Assembly: GCF_021991835.1 (NCBI RefSeq)
Contig: NZ_JAHDAU010000002.1
Location: forward strand, 62,001-126,000
Length of the DNA stretch: 64,000 bases
Source: Polaribacter sargassicola
GTDB taxonomy: Bacteria; Bacteroidota; Bacteroidia; Flavobacteriales; Flavobacteriaceae
Direction: 5' to 3'
The translations under genes and the position numbers were made by a program. Below are positions 24,803 through 34,873 of the stretch, piece by piece. The stretch's first letter is position 1; every line of letters begins with the position of its first letter. Under the pieces are notes generated by a model, which saw only the letters and a list, made by a program, of their open reading frames with translations, did no database searches and had not been told where the DNA came from.

Positions 24803-25717
24803 TTACTTTTTTACGATAGTTTTTCTTCTAAATAGGCTTTTTAGAGCTGTTTTATTTTTAATTACACCATTTAGTAATACTACAAATAACACTATAAATG
24901 CTCCTAAATAAAAGATTGGAGTCATTTTTTCTTTATCTCCAAATATAAATAAAGCTAAAATAATTGCATAAATCGGCTCTAAATTAACTGTTAGCATTAT
25001 AGTAAATGGCGATAAATGTTTCATTATTTTAACAGATACCACAAAAGCATAAGCAGTACAAACACTGCTTAGAATAAGTAAGTAAATCCAATCTGAAAAT
25101 GATAACAAGAAAAAAGAGGCAGTAAATTTATTTGTAAAAATAAAATAAACCGTTATAAAGAGTACTCCAAAAAATAATTGATATAATGATATTTTATTTG
25201 CTGAATAATTTTTAACAAAAAGCCCGTTAAGCACAGAAAATAGAGCGCTTAAAAAAGAAGAAATAAGGGCATAAAAAATGCCTAATTTATATTGGCTTTC
25301 AAAATTAAAAATAATGTACAAGCCAAAAATTACAACAAAACCGAGTATTATTTCTAATGGATTAATTTTTCTTTTAAAAAAAACAGGTTCTATTAACGCT
25401 GTAAAAAAAGCTCCGGTACTCATTGTTACCAAAGCAACCGATACATTAGAAACTTTTATAGCTTTAAAAAAGAAAACCCAATGCAAAGCTATAATAACAC
25501 CTGTAATAAAAAACCTTATTAATCCTTTAGCATCAACTTTAAAAGACTCTTTTTTAAAAATAAAGTAAACTAAAATAAATAGCACTGCTAATAACATTCT
25601 GTACCAAACTAACGGTACAGAATCTATACTTATTAAGGCTCCTAAAATAGCTGTAAAACCCCAAATAAATACAATTAAATGAAGTAATAAATAGTTATTT
25701 AATTTATTTTCTTGCAT
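24803..25717 (-). CDS. EamA/DMT family transporter
   Basis: The 304-residue inner-membrane protein has about ten membrane helices in two EamA repeats (first starting WGFTAILGALI, second starting LGIFYALISSFLSALFSVLNG, with the late motif NLEPIYAIILALFIFGD). The family exports or imports small metabolites; the substrate is unknown. The start overlaps the LptF/G-like gene by 14 bp, so the two are co-translated. Confidence 0.88.
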   Translation of the reverse strand: MQENKLNNYLLLHLIVFIWGFTAILGALISIDSVPLVWYRMLLAVLFILVYFIFKKESFKVDAKGLIRFFITGVIIALHWVFFFKAIKVSNVSVALVTMSTGAFFTALIEPVFFKRKINPLEIILGFVVIFGLYIIFNFESQYKLGIFYALISSFLSALFSVLNGLFVKNYSANKISLYQLFFGVLFITVYFIFTNKFTASFFLLSFSDWIYLLILSSVCTAYAFVVSVKIMKHLSPFTIMLTVNLEPIYAIILALFIFGDKEKMTPIFYLGAFIVLFVVLLNGVIKNKTALKSLFRRKTIVKK

Positions 25718-26795
25718 TTAAGTATAAATAGAGAGCAAGAATACCAAAAATAATATTCGGTATCCAAACATATATTAGAGAGTTAACTCCGGCAACACCG
25801 CCTAGTACTTCTGCTATTTTCATTAAAAATACATACAAAAACATAATACCAATACCCATTGCTAAATTAACTCCTGTCCCTCCTCTTCTTTTTCTAAAAG
25901 CTAAGGCAACAGCTATTATTGTTAAAATATAAGAAGCAATAGGCATACTTGTTCTTTTATGAAGCTCTACTAAGTATGCATTTAAATTTTTAACACCTCT
26001 ATTTTTAGAAATTTCTATAAAATCAAGTAACTCATCAGAAGGCATTTCTTGTGATAATGCCGATTTATATATTAAATCTTTAGGTGTAAAATTAAAAACT
26101 GTATCTATTTTTTTACCTGAAAAAATGCTATCTCTATCATCATAAATAATACGCTTTCTCCAATTACTTAAAATAAAAGTAGAATCTTTTGTATTATAAC
26201 TGAATCTAGTAGCCATTAATTTAGACTTTAACTTTAGACCATCATAAACCTCTGAAGTAAAATCATATCCAGAATTGGACTGTGTATTATAATTTCTTAT
26301 AAAAATATAAGTACTATCAGTTAATTGAAGACTAAACTCTTTTACATACTTTAATTCATTTTTTTGTCTACTGCTATTCACATATTCTCTTTCAAACTTT
26401 TTTCTTTCTGTACTACTGTTTGGTACTACAAAATGATTCATTAAAAGCGATATAATAGTAATTAATGTAGCTCCTATAAAATAGGGATATAAAAATCTAG
26501 TAAATGAAATTTTAGCGTTTGTAATGGCTATAATTTCGGTATTATTAGACAACTTTGATGTAAAGAAAATAACAGCTATAAATAGCGCCAAAGGCATAAA
26601 TGTATTGGCATAATAAATTATAAAATTTATATAATACTCATCTACAACCTGATAAAAAGTTAACTCTGTATGCTCTAAAAAGTTATCTATTTTTTCTGCT
26701 ATATCAATAGCTATAGCTATAGGTATTAAAATTAATAAGGTAAACAAAAAAGTTACCAAAAATCGTTTTAATATGTACCAATCAATTATTTTCAA
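25704..26795 (-). CDS. LptF/LptG family lipopolysaccharide export permease
   Basis: The 363-residue permease has an N-terminal hydrophobic part with helices near 15-35, 55-75 and 100-120, a periplasmic domain of about 150 residues and three C-terminal helices (about 275-360). The N-terminus (KIIDWYILKRFLVTFLFTLL) and HKRTSMPIASYILTIIAVAL are typical of YjgP/YjgQ proteins, which with LptB lift lipopolysaccharide out of the inner membrane. It sits 20 bp after tgt, a gene order common in Bacteroidota. Whether it is the F or G paralogue cannot be told alone. Confidence 0.92.
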   Translation of the reverse strand: MKIIDWYILKRFLVTFLFTLLILIPIAIAIDIAEKIDNFLEHTELTFYQVVDEYYINFIIYYANTFMPLALFIAVIFFTSKLSNNTEIIAITNAKISFTRFLYPYFIGATLITIISLLMNHFVVPNSSTERKKFEREYVNSSRQKNELKYVKEFSLQLTDSTYIFIRNYNTQSNSGYDFTSEVYDGLKLKSKLMATRFSYNTKDSTFILSNWRKRIIYDDRDSIFSGKKIDTVFNFTPKDLIYKSALSQEMPSDELLDFIEISKNRGVKNLNAYLVELHKRTSMPIASYILTIIAVALAFRKRRGGTGVNLAMGIGIMFLYVFLMKIAEVLGGVAGVNSLIYVWIPNIIFGILALYLYLNARK

Positions 26796-26815
26796 AAGTT
26801 CTGTTTAAATATGTT

Positions 26816-27946
26816 TTACAAACGATTATCCATTTGTTTAACCATTTTATCTTTCCATTCTCTAAAATCTCCTGCTAAAATATGTTTTCTTGCCTCACGA
26901 GTTAACCAAACATAAAATCCTAAATTATGAATCGATGCAATTTGTTTACCTAACATTTCATTAGAAGCAAAAAGGTGGCGTAAATATGCTTTAGAATACA
27001 TAGTATCTACCCAAGTAATTCCCATATCATCTATTGGAGAAAAATCTTCTGCCCACTTTTTATTTTTAATATTAATAGAACCAAAAGCAGTAAATAACAT
27101 TCCGTTTCTGGCATTTCTTGTAGGCATTACACAATCAAACATGTCTATACCTAAAGCAATATTTTCTAAAATATTAATTGGTGTACCAACACCCATTAAA
27201 TAACGAGGTTTGTCTTCTGGCAAAATTTCTGTTACAACTTCTGTCATTGCATACATTTCTTCTGCTGGCTCACCAACAGAAAGTCCTCCAATTGCATTTG
27301 CTTGTTGTCCAGAATTGGCTATATATTCTGCAGATTGTCTACGTAAATCTTTATAAGTACTGCCTTGTACAATTGGCATAAACGTTTGCTCAAACCCATA
27401 CTTATAAGGTAATTTATCTAAGTGATTTATACATCTATCTAACCATCTATGCGTCATATGCATAGATCTTTTAGCATAATTGTACTCACAAGGGTAAGGT
27501 GTACATTCATCAAAAGCCATAATAATATCTGCCCCAATTGTACGTTGAGTTTCCATTACATTTTCTGGCGTAAAAAAATGCATAGAACCATCTATATGAC
27601 TTTTAAACTTTACTCCTTCTTCATTAATTTTTCTTCTTCCAGATAAAGAATATACTTGATATCCACCAGAATCTGTAAGAATATTACGATCCCAATTCAT
27701 AAACTTATGTAAACCACCTGCTTTTTCTAAAATATCTAAACCAGGACGTAAGTATAAATGATAGGTATTACCCAAAATAATATCAGGATTAATTTCGTTT
27801 TTTAGTTCTGTTTGATGGACTCCTTTTACAGTTCCTACAGTTCCTACAGGCATAAAAATAGGTGTTTCTATTTCTCCATGATCAGTTGTTATAACTCCTG
27901 CTCTTGCCTTACTTTTTGTGTCTGTTATTTTTAAATCGAATTTCAA
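26816..27946 (-). CDS. tgt: tRNA-guanine(34) transglycosylase without zinc cysteines
   Basis: The 376-residue enzyme exchanges guanine 34 of Asp, Asn, His and Tyr tRNAs for a queuosine precursor. The substrate and catalytic regions are intact: LTDSGGYQVYSLSGRRKI, IIMAFDECTPYP, GGLSVGEPAEEM, YLMGVGTP and FDCVMPTRNARNG. The C-terminal zinc site is not: the usual CxCxxC before AYLRHLF is absent, the segment reads DMGITWVDTMYSKAYLRHLF, and no cysteine follows the MPTRNARNG motif, although the histidine of IASIHN remains. Confidence 0.95.
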   Translation of the reverse strand: MKFDLKITDTKSKARAGVITTDHGEIETPIFMPVGTVGTVKGVHQTELKNEINPDIILGNTYHLYLRPGLDILEKAGGLHKFMNWDRNILTDSGGYQVYSLSGRRKINEEGVKFKSHIDGSMHFFTPENVMETQRTIGADIIMAFDECTPYPCEYNYAKRSMHMTHRWLDRCINHLDKLPYKYGFEQTFMPIVQGSTYKDLRRQSAEYIANSGQQANAIGGLSVGEPAEEMYAMTEVVTEILPEDKPRYLMGVGTPINILENIALGIDMFDCVMPTRNARNGMLFTAFGSINIKNKKWAEDFSPIDDMGITWVDTMYSKAYLRHLFASNEMLGKQIASIHNLGFYVWLTREARKHILAGDFREWKDKMVKQMDNRL

Positions 27947-28198
27947 TCGTATAAATTTTGATGATTTTTGTAATTAAAATTAATTACAAAATGTAAGAAC
28001 TTATATAAACATTAAGTTCTTTATAATTTATTTAAAGTCTCTTAAATAAACTATATTTATTGCTGGCAAAGATAGTATTATTTAAGAATTGTTTAAGAAT
28101 AAGATTCTTAATTAAAAATTAAAATCGTAAATCGTTTTTTACTGTAAAGTATTAGAAAATTTACATCTTTTTAATTTTAAAAACAAAGGGTTTAAACT

Positions 28199-29083
28199 TT
28201 ATCTTCTTTTCTTTTTTGATGAAAAACTATTGTTTTTTCTCTTGTTTTTTGGAGATGATTTTCTAAAAGAAGCACTTTTTTTATTAAAGTCATTTTTTGT
28301 TGGCGCTTGTTTTCTTTTCGGTTTTTGTACCTTAGGTTTTTCTTTTATTACAGATGCTTCTTCTGTTTTTGATGAAGTAGAAATCATTTTATTAATTTCT
28401 TTCATTTCTTCTTGGGTAAGCTCTCGCCAATCTCCTGTTTGCAGATAACCTAATTCTACATTCATTATTCGAGTACGTTTTAATTTAGTTACTTCGTAAT
28501 CTAAATATTCGCACATTCTACGAATTTGTCTATTTAAGCCTTGTGTTAATATAATTTTAAAAACCTTGTCGCTTATTTTTTCTACAAAACAATTTTTGGT
28601 GATAGTACCTAAAATAGGAATTCCATTTCCCATTTTTCTTATAAAGTCTTCTGTTATCGATTTATTTACAGAAACAAAATACTCTTTTTCGTGATTATTG
28701 CCTGCACGTAAAATTTTATTTACAATATCACCATCATTTGTTAAAAAAATTAATCCTTCAGAGGGTTTATCTAAACGCCCTATAGGAAATAATCTTTCTG
28801 GATAGTTAATATGTTTTACAATATTATTAGGCTCTCTACTGTCTGTTGTAGAAACAATACCTACAGGCTTATTTAGGGCTATATAAAGCGTTGTTGCTTT
28901 CGGTTTTACAACTCGTCCGTCTAGCTTAACAACATCTTTTTTACCTACTCTATTTCCTAATTGAGTAGGCTTATTGTTAATTGTAACACGACCTTCATTA
29001 ATAAATCTTTCTGCCTCTCTACGCGAGCAAATACCAGAAGAACTTATGTATTTATTAAGATTTATGGTTTGTTGATTATCCAA
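28199..29083 (-). CDS. 23S rRNA pseudouridine synthase (RluF/RsuA-like)
   Basis: The 294-residue protein has an N-terminal S4 RNA-binding domain (about 8-55; [20 protein letters not shown]), the RsuA/RluF catalytic domain with the active-site Asp in [20 protein letters not shown] (about 96-115), [12 protein letters not shown], and a Lys/Arg-rich tail of about 60 residues ending KNKRKNN-type repeats. The tail is typical of Bacteroidota members. It starts with TTG at 29083; no ATG is nearby and the S4 domain begins directly after it. RluF (position 2604) is the best subtype guess. Confidence 0.9.
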   Translation of the reverse strand: MDNQQTINLNKYISSSGICSRREAERFINEGRVTINNKPTQLGNRVGKKDVVKLDGRVVKPKATTLYIALNKPVGIVSTTDSREPNNIVKHINYPERLFPIGRLDKPSEGLIFLTNDGDIVNKILRAGNNHEKEYFVSVNKSITEDFIRKMGNGIPILGTITKNCFVEKISDKVFKIILTQGLNRQIRRMCEYLDYEVTKLKRTRIMNVELGYLQTGDWRELTQEEMKEINKMISTSSKTEEASVIKEKPKVQKPKRKQAPTKNDFNKKSASFRKSSPKNKRKNNSFSSKKKRR

Positions 29084-29145
29084 AGAAAAATATTTTATAC
29101 AAAAGTAAGTATAAGATTACAAACCTATAACAATAAGAAACTTAA

Positions 29146-30390
29146 TTAATCTATTTCTCTTTGTCTAAACCAGTTACCTATAAAGTTTAAGTTTACAGTA
29201 ATCTTATGAAAATTTTCTTGAATTAAATTCTTTTCTAAAGTACCTTCTACTCCATATGAATAAGAAATATTTACATAATCTCTACTGTTTCTTTTTAACG
29301 GCAAACCTAAACCAGCAGAAACAAAGTAGCTATCTATTTTTTGATTAGATATTTTTAAGAATCCTGTATTGTAATTTAAACCAAATCTATATTTTATGTT
29401 AGATGAGTATTTAAATTTATTTTTTGACGGAAGATATTCCATACCAAAAGCATAAATAGTTTGGTCTACATAAGTTTCATTCTTTTGTTGCTCATTTAAA
29501 CCATCCCAAAGTACTTTTCTATAATCTAAACTTGTTGTAATTTTTTTATCTATTAAAGTTGTAATTCCAACTCCGTAAGAAAGCGGAAGATCAAAATTAT
29601 CTAAATCGTATTCTTCTTCGTTTTCTATAATTGCAGAAGAACCAGAACTTAGAGTTTTAAAAGAAGTTCTTGTTTGTGTACCCGATAAAGTTGTAGGCAA
29701 TTCTACAGTAGCACCAATAGTAGTTTGTAATGTTTTAAACGTTGGTAACTTGTATTGTAAACCTGTTTTTAATTTGACACCTCCATAGTTATTTTGATCG
29801 CTAATAGAAACATAAGAGCCTGTAAAAACTTGTCTTTGTTGATCTACAGAACCAAATAAGAAAGAAACATCTACCCCTAAAGATAAATCTTTAATCACCT
29901 TAAAACCAGACGATATATAAAATTTATTTAAACCACCTTCACCAGATATTCTTGTAAAAAAAGTTTCGGCAGATCCTTCTATAGCATCTTCTACATCTAT
30001 ATTATAACCGGTTTTAGTATAAGGAAGAATACCAATACCAAAAGCCCAAGATTTTCTGATAGGAAAAGCAATTGCAATATGAGATATATTTCCGTTTGTA
30101 CTTCTTTCACTAGTTCCTTTAGACTCTAAAGTTGTAGAGATACCATTTAAACCAAATTCATATAAAAATGATTCTTGTAATACACCACCCAAACTAGCTG
30201 GGTTAAATAAATTAATCTCAAAAGGATTAGAATTAGCAATACCGGTATTACCCATACCTGTTAAACCTGCAGAAGCCGTTTTATTTTCTACACCTAAACC
30301 AAATAAAGAATATGGAGTATTTGTATTGTTTTGTCCATATAAAACATTAACCGAAGCGACTAGTAATATTATTAGTATTTTCTTTTGCAT
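29146..30390 (-). CDS. Outer-membrane beta-barrel protein, OmpP1/FadL-like
   Basis: The 414-residue protein has a signal peptide ending at about residue 20 (VNVLYGQ) and begins with NTPYSLFGLGVENKTASAGL followed by TGMGNTGIANSNPFEINLFN, resembling FadL-like and PorP-like barrels of Bacteroidota. The rest is made of amphipathic strands, ending in a typical last strand (KITVNLNFIGNWF). It starts one base before the end of the DUF4270 gene region, so both form one unit. Possible roles are uptake of hydrophobic compounds or surface assembly. Confidence 0.7.
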   Translation of the reverse strand: MQKKILIILLVASVNVLYGQNNTNTPYSLFGLGVENKTASAGLTGMGNTGIANSNPFEINLFNPASLGGVLQESFLYEFGLNGISTTLESKGTSERSTNGNISHIAIAFPIRKSWAFGIGILPYTKTGYNIDVEDAIEGSAETFFTRISGEGGLNKFYISSGFKVIKDLSLGVDVSFLFGSVDQQRQVFTGSYVSISDQNNYGGVKLKTGLQYKLPTFKTLQTTIGATVELPTTLSGTQTRTSFKTLSSGSSAIIENEEEYDLDNFDLPLSYGVGITTLIDKKITTSLDYRKVLWDGLNEQQKNETYVDQTIYAFGMEYLPSKNKFKYSSNIKYRFGLNYNTGFLKISNQKIDSYFVSAGLGLPLKRNSRDYVNISYSYGVEGTLEKNLIQENFHKITVNLNFIGNWFRQREID

Positions 30391-30391
30391 T

Positions 30392-31720
30392 TTAATAATT
30401 TAAATATTTAACTGATAATTTTACTCTGTCATCCGAACTCAAATCATTATTTATAATTAAATTATTAGCTGTGCTAGTATAATCATCATATTGAATCATT
30501 AAAGCATAATTTAAATTTACTTCTGTAAATAATATTTCTTCAACAAAGCCACTTACATCTATTGTATAAAAAGTATTTTGTTGCAACTCATCATCATCAT
30601 CATCTTTATTTAAAATAGCACTACTTACAACACCGTCTACATCTGTAAGTTGCTTAATAATTCTATTTTTATGATCTACTACAAAAACAGACATTGTTTC
30701 TGGTAATGGATTGTCGTCATCATAACTTCCTTTTAAAGGAGCAAAAGTTAGTTCTGCACTCAGAGTAGTTCCGTTTTCTGCAAATTCTAATAATTTTTTA
30801 ATAGCTGGTATTTCTATTCTAGCACAAACAGCAGAACCTGCTTGTGTAAAAATTAAATCTTCGGTGCTTTCACTTAGTTTAATTTCTTCTTGGTCTTCAA
30901 AGTTACCTAAAAGAGAGGTTGATGAGTCTAGATTAATTTTATTAAATTGTTTTGCATCGGTAACTATTACAAAATCTTTATAATAATCGTTGTTTTCATC
31001 ATCATCGTCATCTTTAACTGTGTAATACAATCTTAAGTTAGAGTTACCACTTGCGCTTTCTGTAGTAGATACATTAAAACCTAAAATATGATTTCCTTCT
31101 GTTGTATCTGGTATAATTGCTAATCCTTTAAAAAACTGTAAAAAATCATCAGAATTGTTAATATCATTATCAACAATTTTATCAAAAATTTCTTTTCCTA
31201 AAGCATCATTTATTCTAATAGAAACAGAATCTGTTTCTCTGTTAGGTCTGGGTGTAAAACTAACTGCACCTAAAGGTTCATCATCGTAACTTAATACAGA
31301 AGTGTTGTAAAAACTAGTTCCTTCTTCTGGCTCTACAGTTTCTAAAACTCTGTGTACCTTGTATGTTTGTTGTTTTAAAGTATCTCCAAAATAGTAAGAA
31401 TCATAATTAAGCACCATTACAATAGAATCGTAAACGGCTTCATTATCAATACTAAAAGAGTTAGAACTAACTTGTAAAAAAGAACTTGCAGTTAGCGTTC
31501 CTATTTTATCGTTTACTACATTTCCTAACAAAATTCTGTTTGTACTAGACGTTATTATAGAGTCTAATTTAAAAGTACCTGTTTTTATTGAGAATGTATC
31601 TATAACCCTAACTTGTATTTCACTTTCTACAAAATCATTTCCCACCTCATATGTAGTATCATCTGTGGCACAAGCTGCCATAAAAATAATACTAATAACT
31701 CCAATAATAAAATACCTCAT
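30392..31720 (-). CDS. DUF4270 lipoprotein
   Basis: I choose the ATG at 31720, giving a lipoprotein signal (MRYFIIGVISIIFMAAC) and 442 residues. The start TTYEVGNDFVESEIQVRVIDTF matches DUF4270, a large extracytoplasmic family of Bacteroidota with unknown function, further shown by NRILLGNVVNDKIGT and the acidic DDDDE stretches. It is immediately followed (one base) by the outer-membrane barrel gene, so the two probably act together on the cell surface. Confidence 0.85.
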   Translation of the reverse strand: MRYFIIGVISIIFMAACATDDTTYEVGNDFVESEIQVRVIDTFSIKTGTFKLDSIITSSTNRILLGNVVNDKIGTLTASSFLQVSSNSFSIDNEAVYDSIVMVLNYDSYYFGDTLKQQTYKVHRVLETVEPEEGTSFYNTSVLSYDDEPLGAVSFTPRPNRETDSVSIRINDALGKEIFDKIVDNDINNSDDFLQFFKGLAIIPDTTEGNHILGFNVSTTESASGNSNLRLYYTVKDDDDDENNDYYKDFVIVTDAKQFNKINLDSSTSLLGNFEDQEEIKLSESTEDLIFTQAGSAVCARIEIPAIKKLLEFAENGTTLSAELTFAPLKGSYDDDNPLPETMSVFVVDHKNRIIKQLTDVDGVVSSAILNKDDDDDELQQNTFYTIDVSGFVEEILFTEVNLNYALMIQYDDYTSTANNLIINNDLSSDDRVKLSVKYLNY

Positions 31721-31967
31721 TTTACTTTTTCGAGCAAAAATATCAGTGGCATCAACATAAGAAACCATAAAATATATAAACAACACTATTTTATAGACTT
31801 ATGAGTAAAAAACACCTCTAAACATAACAATTAACACCTTTTAAGGAAATTAACATCTAGTTTACATGTTTATCTATAAAATACACTCGTTTGTCTATTT
31901 TATACTGTTATCAATATAATAGATTTTAGGTTTGCTAAATAATAAAGAAATGTATAAAATAAATATA

Positions 31968-32972
31968 ATGAGAAAAACAAATTTATTACAAAAGAGTCGT
32001 ATTCTATTTATAGTAGCATTAATGTCTCTATTTTTTGTAAGTTGTAATAGTGATGATGATGATGATGAGTATGGAAACTGGGTAGAAAGCTCTGCTTTTG
32101 ACGGGGATTCTAGAGCTAACTCTGTATCTTTTACTATTGGTACAAAAGGGTATTTAGTAACTGGTTATGATGGTGATGATTATTTATCTGATACATGGGA
32201 ATATAATTCTGAAGGTGATTACTGGATTCGTAAAGCAGATTTCCCTGGAACTCCAAGAAGTTCTGCAGTAGGTTTTTCTATTAACGGTAAAGGTTATTTA
32301 GGTACTGGTTATGATGGTGATGATGAATTAAATGATTTTTGGGAGTATGACCCAACAACTGATGAGTGGACTCAAAAAGCAGATTTTGGTGGATCAGCAA
32401 GATATGGTGCTATTGGTTTTTCTATTGGTAATGATGGTTATATTGGTACTGGTTATGATGGTAGCGAACAAAAAGATTTTTGGAAATATAATGTTGCTTC
32501 TGATACTTGGGAACAATCTGTAGGTTTTGGAGGTCAAAAACGTCAAGATGCTTCTGTTTTTAAAATTGGTGAAGTTGCTTACATTGGTTTAGGTATTAAC
32601 AACGGAGCTTACGAAGAAGATTTTTATTCTTTTGATGGTACTAACTGGACAAGATTAACTGATTTAGATGATGATGATGATGATGATGATGATTTTGAAA
32701 TTCTTTTAAGTGCTGGTGTTGGTTTTTCTTTAAACGGATTAGGTTATGTAACTACTGGTGTTTCTGGATCTATTACTACAGAAACTTGGGTTTACTATCC
32801 TTCTACTGATACTTGGGATGAATTACCTGTATTTGAAGGTTCTGCAAGACAAGATGCTAGTGCATTTGTTTTTGATGACAAAGCATTTGTTTTAATGGGT
32901 AGAAGCGGTAGCTATTACTTTGATGATGTTTGGGAATTTAGACCAGATGAATTAGAAAACGAAGACGATTAA
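31968..32972 (+). CDS. Kelch-repeat lipoprotein
   Basis: The protein begins at the ATG at 31968 (an ATG at 31950 is also possible), with a lipoprotein signal (FIVALMSLFFVSC) and an Asp-rich linker (SDDDDDEYG). About six kelch repeats of 45-50 residues follow, with motifs such as GYLVTGYDGDD, GKGYLGTGYDGDD, DFWEYDPTTDEW and DTWDELPVF, forming a predicted six-bladed propeller. A run of nine Asp lies between blades four and five. Such surface propellers usually bind proteins or glycans; no enzyme activity is suggested. Confidence 0.88.
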   Translation: MRKTNLLQKSRILFIVALMSLFFVSCNSDDDDDEYGNWVESSAFDGDSRANSVSFTIGTKGYLVTGYDGDDYLSDTWEYNSEGDYWIRKADFPGTPRSSAVGFSINGKGYLGTGYDGDDELNDFWEYDPTTDEWTQKADFGGSARYGAIGFSIGNDGYIGTGYDGSEQKDFWKYNVASDTWEQSVGFGGQKRQDASVFKIGEVAYIGLGINNGAYEEDFYSFDGTNWTRLTDLDDDDDDDDDFEILLSAGVGFSLNGLGYVTTGVSGSITTETWVYYPSTDTWDELPVFEGSARQDASAFVFDDKAFVLMGRSGSYYFDDVWEFRPDELENEDD

Positions 32973-33002
32973 TCTTTTAAAAAGATTAACCCTATAAATT
33001 TT

Positions 33003-33058
33003 AATAGGCTAAAAATTAACATACACAAAGTATCTTAATTTTTAGCCTATTTTTTTTG
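33003..33058 (+). terminator. Terminator after the kelch gene
   Basis: A 17-bp stem (AATAGGCTAAAAATTAA / TTAATTTTTAGCCTATT) ends in eight T. Confidence 0.85.
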
Positions 33059-33126
33059 TAAAAAATTAAATAACCTTTTTGTAAAATTTTTAAACACCTA
33101 ACATATAACTTTGCAATACACTAACA

Positions 33127-34167
33127 ATGATTGAATTGAATATTTATAACAAAAAATCGTCTGTTTTAATGATACATATCTTTTTATGGATCATTATGTT
33201 TGCTATTAGTGCGTCGCAAATTTATATTAAGATTGGTACAATACCGTATGACTATTTTTTTAGGTTTTGTGTATTCTTAATAGCCTTCTATTTAAATTAT
33301 TACATTTTTGTTCCTAAAATTCTTTTAAAAAAACAGTTTCTGTATTATATAATTACAGCAATTCTTTTTAGCATTTTATTTATTTTTTTAATTGAATTTG
33401 TCATTCCGAAACCACCACATCCACAAGAAAATTTTCCTCAAAACTTAGAAAACAATTATTCTATTTATAGGTCTTTTCCAACATTAATTTTACTATTACT
33501 TTTTTTTACATTAAGTACAAGTATAAAATTAGGTATCGAGTGGTATAAATCAGAAAAAGAAAAAGTTTTAATAGAAACACAAAAAGCCAATTCAGAATTG
33601 TCTTTCTTAAAAGCGCAATTAAACCCACATTTTTTATTCAATACTTTAAACAGTATTTACGCATTGGCTAATAAAAAATCTGAAAACACTACTTTATCAA
33701 TAGTAACATTATCAGAATTAATGCGTTATACCATATATGAAGCTAGCGAAAACAAAGTTTCTTTAAAAAAAGAGGTAGATCATATTAAAAATTACATCTC
33801 TTTGCAATTACTTAGACTTAAAGATTCTAGTGGAGTAAAACTTAACATACACGGTAACTTAAATTACAAAATAGAACCTTTACTACTTATTTCTTTTATA
33901 GAAAATGCTTTTAAATACGGTACAGATTTTAAAGGAAAAACAAATATCATTATTAAAATTACAGTAAAAGACGAAGAGTTACATTTGTATGTTTATAACA
34001 CCTCTACCAAACACAATACAAAAAATCAAAACTCTGGTATTGGTTTGGTCAACATAAAAAATAGATTAAATATACTTTATCCAAATTCTCATGATTTAAA
34101 TATTTTAAACGAGAAAAATTCTTACATTGTCAATTTAATTATCAAACTAAAAAGTAATACAAAATGA
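33127..34167 (+). CDS. LytS/YpdA-type sensor histidine kinase
   Basis: The 346-residue protein has four membrane helices in the first 130 residues, then a His_kinase domain with the phospho-accepting histidine in LKAQLNPHFLFNTLNSIYAL (about 158-177) and a degenerate ATPase domain (LLISFIENAFKYG, GIGLVNIKNRLNILYP). No separate sensor domain is visible, so the signal is probably sensed in the membrane. Its stop overlaps the regulator start (ATGA), showing coupled translation. Confidence 0.93.
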   Translation: MIELNIYNKKSSVLMIHIFLWIIMFAISASQIYIKIGTIPYDYFFRFCVFLIAFYLNYYIFVPKILLKKQFLYYIITAILFSILFIFLIEFVIPKPPHPQENFPQNLENNYSIYRSFPTLILLLLFFTLSTSIKLGIEWYKSEKEKVLIETQKANSELSFLKAQLNPHFLFNTLNSIYALANKKSENTTLSIVTLSELMRYTIYEASENKVSLKKEVDHIKNYISLQLLRLKDSSGVKLNIHGNLNYKIEPLLLISFIENAFKYGTDFKGKTNIIIKITVKDEELHLYVYNTSTKHNTKNQNSGIGLVNIKNRLNILYPNSHDLNILNEKNSYIVNLIIKLKSNTK

Positions 34168-34871
34168 GATGTATAATTATAGACGATGAACCTCTTGCTT
34201 TAGAAATTTTAGAAGACTTTATTTCTAAAACTCCTTTTTTAGAGTTGGTGGCAAGTTGTTCTAACGGTTTTGAAGCTACATCTGTATTGCAAGAAAAAAA
34301 TATAGATTTAATTTTTACAGATATAGAAATGCCAGATTTTTCTGGTATCGATATTATTAAATCTTTAGATAATAAACCGATGTTTATTTTTACCACAGCG
34401 TATTCTCATTACGCTGTAGAAGGCTTTAATTTAAATGCTATAGATTATTTGGTGAAACCTATTCCTTTTCATCGATTTCTAAAAGCAGCAACCAGAGCTC
34501 AAAATTTTTTAAAATTAAAGATAGAAGAAGAAACTACTATTCCTGTTCAAGAAAAAACACACGATTTTATTTTTGTAAAATCTGAGTACGAAAATCTAAA
34601 AATAAATTTAGACGATATAAGATACATAGAGTCTTTAAAAGATTATATAAAAATATATACCGGTAAAGAAAAACCTATTTTAACTTTAAGTAGCCTTAAA
34701 AGTTTTGAAGAAAAGTTGGGTAAATTAAACTTTATAAGAGTACATAAATCGTTTATTGTTTCTTTAAAACATATTTATTCTGTACAAAGAAATAGAATTA
34801 TTATAGAAGATAAATGGATACCTATTGGTTTAAACTACAGAGATGATTTTATAAAAAAAATAGACAACTAA
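34164..34871 (+). CDS. LytTR family response regulator
   Basis: The 235-residue regulator has a receiver domain (about 1-120) with acidic residues in IIDDEPLAL, the phospho-acceptor Asp in DLIFTDIEMPDFSG (about 54) and a Lys in YLVKPIPF. A LytTR DNA-binding domain follows (about 140-235; FVKSEYENLKINLDDIRYIE, then FIRVHKSFIVSLKHI). It is the partner of the kinase directly upstream. Target genes cannot be read from the window; the kelch gene just upstream is one possibility. Confidence 0.94.
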   Translation: MRCIIIDDEPLALEILEDFISKTPFLELVASCSNGFEATSVLQEKNIDLIFTDIEMPDFSGIDIIKSLDNKPMFIFTTAYSHYAVEGFNLNAIDYLVKPIPFHRFLKAATRAQNFLKLKIEEETTIPVQEKTHDFIFVKSEYENLKINLDDIRYIESLKDYIKIYTGKEKPILTLSSLKSFEEKLGKLNFIRVHKSFIVSLKHIYSVQRNRIIIEDKWIPIGLNYRDDFIKKIDN

Positions 34872-34873
34872 CT

